Positions 11,401-19,996 of a stretch of DNA of 64,000 bases are shown here, piece after piece. The stretch is from Prinia subflava (taxonomy: Eukaryota > Chordata > Aves > Passeriformes > Cisticolidae), in contig NC_086253.1 in assembly GCF_021018805.1 (NCBI RefSeq), positions 32,814,083 to 32,878,082 on the forward strand, written 5' to 3'. The number at the start of each line of letters is the position of its first letter. Position 1 is the first letter of the stretch. Both the position numbers and the translations under genes were made by a program. The notes beneath the pieces were generated by a model that saw only the letters and a list, made by a program, of their open reading frames with translations, was not told the origin of the DNA and did not search any database.

Positions 11401-12017
11401 TCTCATTTTGGAGTTAGAGATATTAATCACAACAATTTTGATATGGTGCAATTTATAATTCCTTTGAATTATATTTTGGCACAACATAATCTATCTGTGT
11501 GTGCACCATATAGCCGACAGAAATGGCAGCATATTAAATTGATCATAGGTTTTAACAAAATCTTGGAATACAAGCTGTACAATGCTAAAATGTTGTTATA
11601 AGTATTACACCTAAATTTTATATTATAACTAAGTTCTAAATGATAACCAAAAAATGGTCCTGTCTTTGTCTGAAAGACAGGTGTCTGCCAGGGAAAGCTG
11701 GAGCCACCCTTGGAATGAAGAATTCAAACTTTCTCCCTCTGAATTATTGTAATTTTGAAAATTAGGGAGCTCTCAGGTGAAGATATGGGACTATAATAAT
11801 AGTTCTTTTCTGGTATGTATACACAGGTTAACAAACAACACCAACCTTAGCATTAATAATAAACAGAAGCAGAACTCAGGAACACTTCCCTAAGGACACC
11901 CTGGGACTTCTGGGATTTCCCTCTTGGGGACAAAGACATTCATTCTCTTCTTAGACCCCAATGCTCAAAGGGGCCCAAGGTCAGGGGGGTCTTGGTGCAG
12001 CTGCCTCACAGCTTCTG
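11401..12017. other. Non-integrase segment inserted or substituted within pol
   Basis: AT-rich sequence of unknown origin sitting where the second half of the integrase core should be. The integrase frame runs into it at QSFGDP (about 12040) and ends in a stop at 12018. The adjacent bases contain a different open stretch (CKKTLAEAVRQLHQDPPDLG on the minus strand, about 12000-11945) that I do not recognise. No LTR-like or tRNA-like boundary was seen. Confidence 0.6.
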
Positions 12018-12592
12018 CTAGGGTTTTCTTACAGAGCCAGAGCTGCTGGGCCTGGGGTCCCCAAAGCTTTGAATTAATTGTTGTAACACTTTTGGCATAA
12101 AATGTGTTCCTCTGCCCAAGTCTTTCTTATTAACTATTCTATATCTTGGACTAATAATTTTTTCCAAAAGGGTTTTACTTACCACATTAGCAGTAGCCTT
12201 GGCAGTGGGAACTGCCTCCACCCAATGAGTTAAATGGTCTGTTATTACTAATATATATTTCCATCATTGAACCTGAGGAAGTTCTGTAAAATCTACTTGG
12301 ATACTTTGAAATGGTCTAAGGGCTAATTCCCCACCTCCCCGGGTGGTTTTCCTCATTACTTTCTTATTTATCCTTTGACAAGTTATACATTTTTCAGTTA
12401 TCTTCTCTGCTATCCTATAAATCCTAATGTATTCATAGTTTCCTAGGAAATAATCACACAAAGCTTGGGTACCTCAGTGAGTTTTCTGATGCATGTCTTC
12501 TAATATTTTTCTAGTAAGTACTTTATTAAGTAATTGCCTTCTATCAAGAAGTTTCCATTTCTTTGATTCATCTGGTTCACCTCCTATCTCTT
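12018..12592 (-). pseudogene. pol: Integrase remnant: zinc-binding domain and partial catalytic core
   Basis: On the minus strand the frame carries a His-x3-His (MHQKTH) and a Cys-x2-Cys (KCITC) of the integrase zinc domain, then the core strand IQVDFTELP with the first catalytic Asp, then WVEAVPTAKA. The frame is shifted relative to the RNase H frame upstream and interrupted by TGA codons at 12474-12476 and 12264-12266. It leaves integrase-like sequence at about 12040 before the conserved Glu region. No active integrase can be made. Confidence 0.88.
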
Positions 12593-13372
12593 TCAATTCT
12601 TTTCCTCTGTTTCACTAAATTTTGGAATTTCCAACATCTCCTCATTGGTAGTTAATACCAACATTACTTTTTCCACTCCATTCTCTGCTGCATCCTTTGC
12701 TTCCTGATCTGCCAAATTATTTCCCCTTACTTCTGGAGTTACTCCCTTTTGGTGACCTCCAATATGTACTACAGCTATCTCTTCAGGTAATTTTAATGCT
12801 TCTAGGACTTCTAAAATGAGCCCCTCATGTACTAATCCTTTTCCTCTTGAATTCAGCAAACCTCTTTCTTCCCAAATTTTTCTAAAGGTATGTACCACTC
12901 TAAAGCAATACATGCTGTCAGTGTAAATTGTACCCCTTTTACGTGCTAAGTGTTCCAGTGCCCTTTTTAGAGCATATAATTCACAGGTTTGAGCTGACCA
13001 GTTTGAAGGTAATTTCCCTTTTTCAATAGTTTGCATGTTCTTCCCATCAATTACTGCATATCCTGACATTCTTTTCCCTTGTAGGCATCTGGAGGATCCA
13101 TCCACATAAATTATTTCTCCTTCTAGAAGGGCCTGGTCCTCAAGGTCTTCTCGAATCTTTGTCTGGTATTGGATAATTTCTAGACAATCATGTATTAAGT
13201 TATCTGTTGGTTCCCCATATAAAAATTGAGCTGGGTTCAGGCTTTTATTTACTTCTAATGTCAAATCATTACTGTCTATCAAGATCGCCTCATATTTTAG
13301 CATCTGAGAGTCTGTCAACCATTTTTCAGCCTTTTGGTTTAACACATTTCGAACTGCATGAGGCGTGCACAC
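12593..13372 (-). pseudogene. pol: RT connection region and RNase H of pol
   Basis: 259 open codons. Residues 1-85 (CTPHAVRNVLNQKAEKWL onward) match the gammaretroviral RT-RNase H connection. Residues 86-235 form an RNase H domain with all four catalytic acids visible: D91 in YVDGSS, E131 in CELYALK, D152 in IYTDSMY and D222 in NNLADQEAK, plus H207 in GGHQKG. RNase H degrades the RNA strand of RNA-DNA hybrids during reverse transcription. It is the best preserved part of the provirus, but it is cut off from the polymerase by a stop three bases upstream. Confidence 0.92.
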
Positions 13373-13374
13373 AA

Positions 13375-13797
13375 TTAGTTTACCTCCCTTAAATCTTGTA
13401 CCAGCCTGTAACTTCCATCAGACTTTTTTACTGGAAGAATGGGGGTATTATGAGGAGTCATACAGGGTTCTAGTGTACCATCCCTTATCAGTCCTTCTAT
13501 TACCGGCTTCAAACCTTCCCGTCCTTCTAATGAGATAGGATACTGACGCACCCGTATGGGACAATCTTTTCTTTCAATTGTAACTTTTATGGGATCAATA
13601 TTCAATCCTCCCCTATTTCCTTCAGCAGCCCATACCTCCTTCTTAATTTTCTTTTCATCCTCCTGTTCTAATTTCAATATTTTAGCTGTCATCTTCCCAT
13701 TTTCTGGTATAACTCCTATTCCTAATTTTATTTGGAAGTCTCGTCCCAATAAATTACTCCTTGTTCCTGGGACTAACAAAACATCTCTTATCTAAAT
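13375..13797 (-). pseudogene. pol: Protease C-terminus joined to RT N-terminus, polymerase core deleted
   Basis: The open frame starts after a TAA with LLVPGT and NLLGRDF, the C-terminal signature of a retroviral aspartic protease. After a linker come RT N-terminal blocks: VRQYPISLEGREGL, IEGLIRDGTLEP, NTPILPVKKSDGSYRLVQDL and REVN, then a stop at 13375. The next codons belong to the RT connection region. In gammaretroviruses roughly 300 residues, including the metal-binding YxDD motif, separate these two blocks, so the polymerase fingers, palm and thumb are missing. The protease active-site DTG segment is not recognisable upstream. Confidence 0.9.
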
Positions 13798-13990
13798 TCT
13801 GGTATCTCTCTATATCACCGCATCCCTGATGACAGGCAAAACTCTTTTCTTGCTCCCACCACTCTACTGCATCTTTACTTACACCATGCCTTCCTGAAAT
13901 ATCTACCAAACAAATTCTTCTTGCTATTGTACCTTCCACAAATTCCAACTCTTCCTCCTGTCTGCATCTTCCAAAATATTTTCTACACAT
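13754..13990 (-). other. Unrecognised 78-codon frame before protease
   Basis: Open frame overlapping the protease fragment, with Cys-rich ends (MCRKYFGRC, SFACHQGCG). By position it could be decayed gag-pro junction sequence in a shifted frame, for example around ICLVDISGRHG. I do not recognise it as a family and see no zinc knuckle. Confidence 0.25.
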
Positions 13991-14389
13991 CTCATTTTAT
14001 AACATAGACTAAGCAAATAATCCAGTGAACACTAATACTTCCCTTTCTTCACTCCTCCTCCTTCCACATCTATTCATCAACTGTAGAAGAGACACTTAAA
14101 AAGCACTAAACACTGACTTCACATGGCCAAGCTCTCTCTCATCAAGTGAAAAACGCTTGAAAAATGTTAGCACATCAAGCAGCAGTCATTTATTTAAAAA
14201 GCACAACTTCAGACACTGTCTCCTTTCCTCTCAAAAAAACCACAAGTCCTTCCTAAAACATCCCAGAACACGTGTGCACACTGTCTGAGTTTACAGGCTA
14301 CCGATTTGAGAGAAACTGAAGGCTAGCGCATGAGAAACACTGAAAAAATCTTTAAAACTTCTATGACCCGAGTCACTCGGTCATAAGGA
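13991..14389. other. Unassigned proviral segment between GC-rich block and pol
   Basis: AT-rich, no recognisable coding. A 22-base imperfect palindrome (ATGACCCGAGT/CACTCGGTCAT) lies at about 14362-14383, just before composition jumps to very GC-rich. No capsid or nucleocapsid motif was found on either strand. Confidence 0.4.
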
Positions 14390-15640
14390 AAAGGGCAGCT
14401 GTGGGCGCTGATAAGCGAGCTGGAGGAGGGGCGGGCAGGGAGCTGCGCGTCCCACGCGCGGCTCGGCGCCGCCGCCTCCACTGGGCAGCCCCTCTGCCAT
14501 GGCACGGCTGTGCAGGAATGCGGCGGCCGCCCCTCTCCTCCGCCGCCACCGGGGACGAGAGCCTCGCTCGTCCTCCTACTCCCGGCAGGAGAGGCGCTCG
14601 GCCCACCGTCCCTTTCTGCCCACTCCCTCTCTTCCTGAGAAGATCTGCATTGACTGCGGTTTCCAAGGGAACGGCTTCCCCAACAGGGAGTGGGAAGCTT
14701 TGGAGGACTGATCACTGACTTTTGGTCCTCCAGGGACGGGGCATGGGTGGGGTCTGCCACCGGAATTCCCGAAGGGGAAGCAATTTCCGGTCTCCTCCAT
14801 GCGGCCGCGCCTCTGCACGGCCCATGCTGGCGGCTCCAGCTGCCTCCGGCAGTCACGCCCAGCACCACCGGAGCTGGAATCGCTACTGAGGCAGCTAGGG
14901 ACCGGACCAACCCGCCACACGCCGACAGCGGAGGAACTGCCGCCGGGAAGGGGGGAAGGGGGGAGGGGGAGCCCGCTGCCCCGCCGCCACCCCGAACGGG
15001 AGGGGGGGGGTGAGGGGGAACCCGCCGCCGCCGCCGCTGGGAGGAAGGGTGAAGGAACCAGCCGCCCCCACCCCCATTCTGCAAGCGGAGGGGGACTCAC
15101 CACCGTGGCTGGGGGAGGGGAGGGGAACCGGCCGCCCTGCCGCTGCTACTGCTGCTGGGGGGCTTTTCCAGGGTCGGCTAAGCCACCACGCGGTCACCCC
15201 CCACGTGGCTCATGGCGACTGTACTCGCCGCGGCAACGCTCAGCGCTGCTAAAACAAACTAACAAACAAATACTGGGAATGAGGTTGAAAAAGCCATTGC
15301 GGGAAAATAGCGAGAGGGACCGGGTGGGGGCCGGGTACCGTCGCTGCAGAGAAGCATCAGCCGGTCCCGAAGCGGCGGGCGGAGGGACCGGGGGGGTGCC
15401 GGTCCCGACTGAGCCGCCGCTGCGAACAGCGAGGGGGGCAGGGGGGAAACCGGCTGGGCTGCCGCTGCGAACAGCGGACTCGTGCCTGGGACAGAAACTG
15501 GGGCAGAAACAAGCGACAAGCCAGAACCTGGGGCAAGCACAGGGACTGAGACAGGCACCAACACCGGAGCCGGCAATGCAACTCCCAAGGGACGATCTTA
15601 GGGTGGTATCTCTGTCGATGGTCTCTCCCCACTGGACTTC
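14390..15640. other. CpG-rich GC block in the position of gag
   Basis: About 1.25 kb of CpG-dense, G-run-rich sequence inside an otherwise AT-rich provirus, where gag is expected. It contains degenerate repeats of a GGGGAACCGGCCGCCCTGCC-like unit (about 14990-15470). Long frames exist on both strands, as expected by chance at this composition, all Pro/Ala/Gly/Arg-rich. No major homology region or zinc knuckle is visible. On the minus strand 15588-15259 reads as a repetitive Pro/Ala/Val stretch that could be an expanded gag proline-rich region. On the plus strand an ATG in good context (gccATGG, 14499) opens a 70-codon frame with an Arg/Ala-rich N-terminus like a mitochondrial presequence. Captured host CpG-island sequence is possible. 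Confidence 0.55.
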
Positions 15641-15934
15641 TATCCCTTTTCTTTCAAAATTTTCTCTTTTCTACCCATCCCTGTCTCTGTTTACCTTCCC
15701 TTTACCCCCACAAAAACTACTTTTCTCCTTTCTCCCACACTATTTCTTAATACAATTTACCTTCTCTGAGGAACTATAATAAAGCTTAAAATAAAATAAA
15801 AATCTACACTTTCTATACTTTCATTCGTCCACACTCACTCCACTCTATTTTTCACTTAATCTCACACACAACAAAACAATCACAACTACAAGGTACCTTT
15901 TACTTTCCACACACTTTTACACTCTTTAAGAGTA
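15641..15934 (-). other. A/T-rich end of the proviral leader
   Basis: Purine-rich on the minus strand. An ATG near 15678 starts MGRKEKIL, with Gly at position 2 as in myristoylated gag proteins, but a TAG follows within 13 codons. It may be the remains of the gag start; the evidence is thin. Confidence 0.3.
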
Positions 15935-16351
15935 CCTGGCCAGAAAATGCCCTTCATAAACCCTCAATCTGGCAGTGTTGGGGGGTTCTCCCTTCCCAAC
16001 CCCAGGTGCTCTTGGGTTTATTTCATAGATTCTGCAGAATTTAACATAACCCTGGATGTCTCGGAATTGCTTCCTCCAATCCAGCTGGTTATCAACCCTG
16101 GGTGCTCTTGGAATAATTTCCTCAATCCCAGCAAAAAGTTTTTCCTGGCCAGACAATGCCCTTCACAAACCCTCAATCTGGCAGTGTTGGGGGTTCTCCC
16201 TTCCCAACCCCAGGTGCTCTTGGGTTTATTTCATAGATTCTGCAGAATTTAACATAACCCTGGATGTCTCAGAATTGCTTCCTCCAATCCAGCTGGTTAT
16301 CAACCCTGGGTGCTCTTGGAATAATTCCTCAATCCCAGCAAAAGTTTTTTT
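15935..16351. repeat. Two-copy 209-bp tandem repeat in the proviral leader
   Basis: Copy 1 (15935-16143) and copy 2 (16144 to about 16351) both start CCTGGCCAGA and share almost every base to CAATCCCAGC. They differ by a few substitutions and single-base indels, so the duplication is recent but older than the LTR divergence suggests or arose in the parental virus. It lies in the untranslated leader between the primer-binding site and the gag position, where retroviral packaging signals normally sit. Confidence 0.92.
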
Positions 16352-16821
16352 AGGGTCCCCTTTTTCACACACTTTACCTTTTCCCTGGGGGGTTTCTCTC
16401 ACTCCTTTTTACCATTCACTTTCGTCCCCGTGCTGGCCGCCTCCCTCGCGGGACAACGGAACCGCAGCGTAGGGGACTCCGCTCTCGCTTGGAAGGTCCG
16501 GGTGTTACCCCAGCCCGCCTCTCAGTCACACACTTTCAGCCCCCGTTCCGCGCCAAACGCTGCCACCCCCAATCCCAGCAATTCTTACCACTCCGTTGTC
16601 CTTGGGTCTTTATTCTTCGTGCACACTTTGATGTTAGGAGCTGGTTACCGCGGTTTTTAGGGAATTCTTTCCCTTCTCTTTGCCTTATTGTCTCCTTTTG
16701 TCCTTGGATCTTACCCCTTTCTGGGGTACTCTGCGAGGACCAGAGCCGAGGCCACCTAATGCAGGCGGGACGCGTCTTCCTGGTCTCTAATCCTCTCACA
16801 GCACCCACAGTGGGGTATTTT
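16352..16821 (-). other. Proviral 5' leader
   Basis: Follows the primer-binding site. One 90-codon minus-strand frame (16536-16808) is Lys/Arg-rich and not recognisable. I see no gag domain; together with the tandem repeat the untranslated leader is unusually long, over 1 kb. Confidence 0.45.
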
Positions 16822-16839
16822 AACCGTACTCTGCTACCA
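16822..16839 (-). promoter_or_regulatory. Primer-binding site resembling initiator tRNA-Met
   Basis: On the minus strand, three bases after the 5' LTR, the sequence TGGTAGCAGAGTACGGTT starts with TGG (complement of CCA). It matches the complement of vertebrate initiator tRNA-Met at about 15 of 18 positions, including the first 11. This contrasts with Pro, Gln or Trp primers common in gamma- and alpharetroviruses. Confidence 0.75.
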
Positions 16840-16842
16840 AAT

Positions 16843-17517
16843 TGTGATAAACGCCAATCACTCGGTTTTTGAAATTTATGAAAATTTAATAAAGAATAAA
16901 ATTGGTTACAAAAAAATTAATACAATAATAAAAGTTTAAAAAGTTTTCAGAGACAGGACAAATAATGAGGCAAATAAGAGCAAAGTAGGTAGCCCGGGTC
17001 TACCGTCCCCCCTCCCTCCCAGACAAAGGCTGAGAAGGAGAAGGGCCCTCTTTGGGAGGAATGTCCCCTTTTTGAAGACCAAAATTTCACGATTGTGCAA
17101 TCTTTATCTTAAGACAGACCCGTTTGCCCAGAGTCCCTCTTCTAATCTTTGGCGTCCAGGTGTCTGGCTCGATCAGGTGGCCCTTGTGGATTCAGTCTGG
17201 TTTGACCAGGTGGCTTCTGTGGATGCAGGGAGATATGCCTCTTGTCTTCTGAAAGTCCTAAGGGGGGGGTTCTCTTCTTCTTGTTGTAACTGTTATCTCT
17301 GTTGAGAAACACCTCTGGGCCTCTCCCTTTTTTTTTTTTTTCCTTCTTGAGCTAAAGAAAATATCTTACACACAATTCTTTTATTACTAAAACTTAATGC
17401 TAAAAATTACATTTACTATATTATTCAAATGTCAATACAGCATAACTTTTCTACCTAGCATTATTGTATATAGTAAATATCTGCATAGAGCCACACACAC
17501 AACAAGCCTTTTTCACA
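16843..17517 (-). repeat. 5' LTR of the provirus
   Basis: 675-bp LTR, followed on the minus strand by the primer-binding site, so it is the 5' copy and would carry the proviral promoter. It aligns end to end with 8698-9369 apart from two substitutions and three homopolymer length differences (A5/A4, A6/A7 and a T run). Confidence 0.95.
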
Positions 17518-17522
17518 TTACA
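17518..17522. repeat. Target-site duplication, right copy
   Basis: TTACA immediately after the LTR terminus, identical to 8693-8697. Confidence 0.93.
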
Positions 17523-18074
17523 CTTGGCAGAACTCAGCAGTTTTAGTAGGTGGGGGAAGGTACCTATCTTATCTTGAGACAAAACTGAATCTCCTCTATC
17601 TCTGTCTTGCAAGCAGACCTATGTAAAAAGCATAACTCTGCTTACTTTTTTCTTACCCAGGAGATTCCCAGGTTCTTCAACTGACTGTCAGCTCTTATAT
17701 TAAACATTGTTCTAATATTATTTAGTAGCAATTTTATGAGAACTCAATGAGCCCTCAAAATACAGTAGCATTTTTGTCTTGTCCCTTATAGTAAGAGCTC
17801 CCATTGTAAACAAAACATGTTTTGTTATGTACAGATAACAATTAATCATGACAAAGGTGTGATTTAATGAAAATGGCAGTGTGTGGTGAACACACACAAA
17901 TCTGTCCAGTGTTCTGTATGGAAGAATTTGAAGATTTTTGCTTTTTCTGGTAAAAAAAGAGTCAGCAAAGTGATTGCAAATTTGGTATTAGCTGGTGCAA
18001 GAAAATGGACTTCAAGTGGGATCCTTTGAATTTTCCCTGTGTACCATGCAGTTTGAACACAGTGGGTTTTTTGT

Positions 18075-18215
18075 TTGCCCAGAGGAGCTGTGGATGCCCC
18101 ATCCCTGCTCAGAGCAACCTGTCCTAGTGAAAGTTGACCCTGTCCATGGGAGGGATGTTAGAACTTGATGATCTTGAAGGTCCCTTTCAACCCAGGCCAT
18201 TCTATGATTCCATGA
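18075..18215 (+). repeat. CR1 LINE 3' end
   Basis: Contains the CR1 3' UTR blocks GAGGAGCTGTGGATGCCCCA, GATCTTGAAGGTCCCTTTCA and the terminal octamer-like repeats ATTCTATGATTCCATGATTC. CR1 is the dominant avian retrotransposon; this is a 5'-truncated fragment with no coding part. Confidence 0.9.
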
Positions 18216-19073
18216 TTCTTTGCATTACAACTTCTGCTTTTCTGACTACTGTGGGATAAGTAAGATTTTAGCACCTAAGGAGGATAATACTGAAAACATG
18301 TTTGCCTTTGTGTTAATCCTTTCCTGAAATATTATCATCCTACCTCAAAGAAAATTGCAGCAAAAGAGAAAATTCAGAAAGGTAAGAGATAAAAAGATGC
18401 ACAAGCAGGTGTCGATATGAGCAGAGTTTGGGAACCCTGGGATTACTTAGTTTGCAAAAATAAGGATAAGTGTAATTTAATAAGTGATTATTGAATAAGT
18501 TAAAATTAAGTTGTTTGAAAAGGGCTTTTAAAATTGGTAAAAGGAATACTCTTTGTTTACAATCCAAACATTAACTCTGAAATATGGTGTGGTCTTAGTT
18601 CTTTCCTCAGTGGTATTACAAAGGTTTTCTGCATTATTTAAGAATTACATTTTTAAAAGTAATTTAAACTGGAAATTGCCAGGAGGTCAAAAGAAGCTCT
18701 TCTTACATGCTTGTAATCATAACTTCTGTGGTGTTTCTATTTTCTTGTAAATCTAGCATTCACTGTTGTCAGATATCAGGCACTAAGATGATGAACTGTT
18801 ATGATCTCGCAATAATTCCTGTGCTCTGAACCATTATACCCTCCCTAGATCCCTAGAGTCCAAGACTGACTCAGTCTTCAGTGTCTTCCAGAATTTGTTA
18901 CAGGAATTCCTCGATAAAATGCATAAATACCTTTAAAATACATGAAAAATATTATTTTAAATAGGGAATAACATAAAATATTTCTGTCCAGAATAACATT
19001 GAATGTCTGATCCAATCTGTACACATGGGTATTTTTATTTTGTCATTAATTGTTAAAACTGAATTTTTTTTAG

Positions 19074-19140
19074 ACAGTTGACAGGCCAAAGGATTGGTAC
19101 AAGACAATGTTCAAGCAAATCCATATGGTTCATAAGCCTG
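19074..19140 (+). CDS. SORBS2: SORBS2 exon e3: C-terminal part of the SoHo domain
   Basis: 22 codons plus one base: [20 protein letters not shown] then KP. Phase 0 at the acceptor (a long T run, then tag), phase 1 at the donor gtgagt. It completes the sorbin homology domain begun in e2; the [10 protein letters not shown] core is almost invariant in SORBS2. It is the first exon downstream of the proviral insertion. Confidence 0.96.
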
Positions 19141-19951
19141 GTGAGTATGTTCTTGTCTTTCTATCCTCATGTACAGTTTGAGGGATGAGAAGTTGTCTAC
19201 TATAAATCTCCTACCATCTGTACTGCCGTTCTTTTGGAGAGCTCCAGTGTTAGAACAGTGTAGGCTAGTAAGCAGTCTGGTTTAAGGATAAATTTTGTGC
19301 CTGAATTCAATTGTTGTCATAAAATATCTTACTTGCTTTTGCTGAAACAAAGCTTTGGCGACATTGCTGGCTTTAATGTCCTTTGTGACTTGCCCCAAGG
19401 ATGTCAGGAAACCATATAAATAGCAATTATACTCATTACACCTTCAGAAGGAAGGAGACTTTATTCTTCTGAGGTAGAGCTAACATTCAGTATGGTCATA
19501 CAGAATGTTAGTGGGAGAATGAGAAATGTAAGCAGGAGAATGTTGGCTTACAAGCTCTATTTTGAACACTAGTCACATACTAGATTTTGGGATTGCTTTT
19601 TGTGATAGGAACAACAACTTAACAGTCTGTAGCAGAGGAAAGCTGACAAAAGGAAGGAATCAACTTGGGGAGGGGAAAATTACAGACAAAAAGTCATTTG
19701 CAGTTTGGTGCTAACTTAGTAAGTATGCAATATGAGGGACATGACCAGAAGATAAAATACAATAAGATGGAAAAACAGCCTAAGTATAATGGGAAGACAG
19801 AGTCTTCCAAAAGAATCTATGAGACGAGGAAAAGAAATACAGTGCTTGATTGCCTACCAGTCTTCTATTTGTATTTACAAAAACAAAGCTCAGTTTCTGT
19901 GATCAACTGGCATGTATGGCACTACTGTAACATATGCATTTCTTTTTGTAG
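19141..19951 (+). other. SORBS2: SORBS2 intron e3-e4
   Basis: 0.8-kb intron (gtgagt...tttttgtag). Nothing else recognised. Confidence 0.85.
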
Positions 19952-19996
19952 ATGACGACACAGACTTGTATAATACTGCATATGCATACAATACTG
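19952..19996 (+). CDS. SORBS2: SORBS2 exon e4: acidic/Tyr-rich small exon
   Basis: 45-base exon, phase 1 on both sides, so it can be skipped without changing the frame. With one base from e3 it reads DDDTDLYNTAYAYNTG, matching the segment after the SoHo domain in SORBS2. It ends at gtagga. The tyrosines lie in an acidic context that could suit phosphorylation, which is inference only. Confidence 0.93.

Larger units (their letters stand above)
8698..17517 (-). mobile_element. Defective gammaretrovirus-like endogenous retrovirus, antisense in SORBS2 intron
   Basis: An 8.8-kb provirus reading right to left: 5' LTR 16843-17517, primer-binding site, long leader with a tandem repeat, GC-rich block where gag should be, pol remnants, a Cys/basic ORF, broken env, polypurine tract, 3' LTR 8698-9369. 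Both ends show TGTGA...TCACA termini and are flanked by TTACA. Pol order (protease, RT, RNase H, integrase) and the CWVC motif in Env suggest a gammaretrovirus-like lineage. No open gag, no polymerase core, interrupted integrase and no TM ectodomain make it non-autonomous. Antisense placement avoids imposing viral splice and polyadenylation signals on SORBS2. The family name was not determined. Confidence 0.95.
4994..19073 (+). other. SORBS2: SORBS2 intron e2-e3, carrying the provirus, a SINE and a CR1 fragment
   Basis: 14.1-kb intron bounded by gtaggaaa and ttttttttag. It holds a tRNA-Ile/CR1 SINE (about 7700-7826), the antisense provirus (8698-17517) and a CR1 3' end (about 18075). The open frames at 5486-5921 and 8154-8614 are unrecognised and lie on both strands at once, so I do not call them genes. 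Confidence 0.85.

Noticed and set aside
14323..15779. Frames of 175-326 codons on both strands in the GC block
   Set aside because: Stop-poor composition explains them; no domain or gag motif is visible in any.
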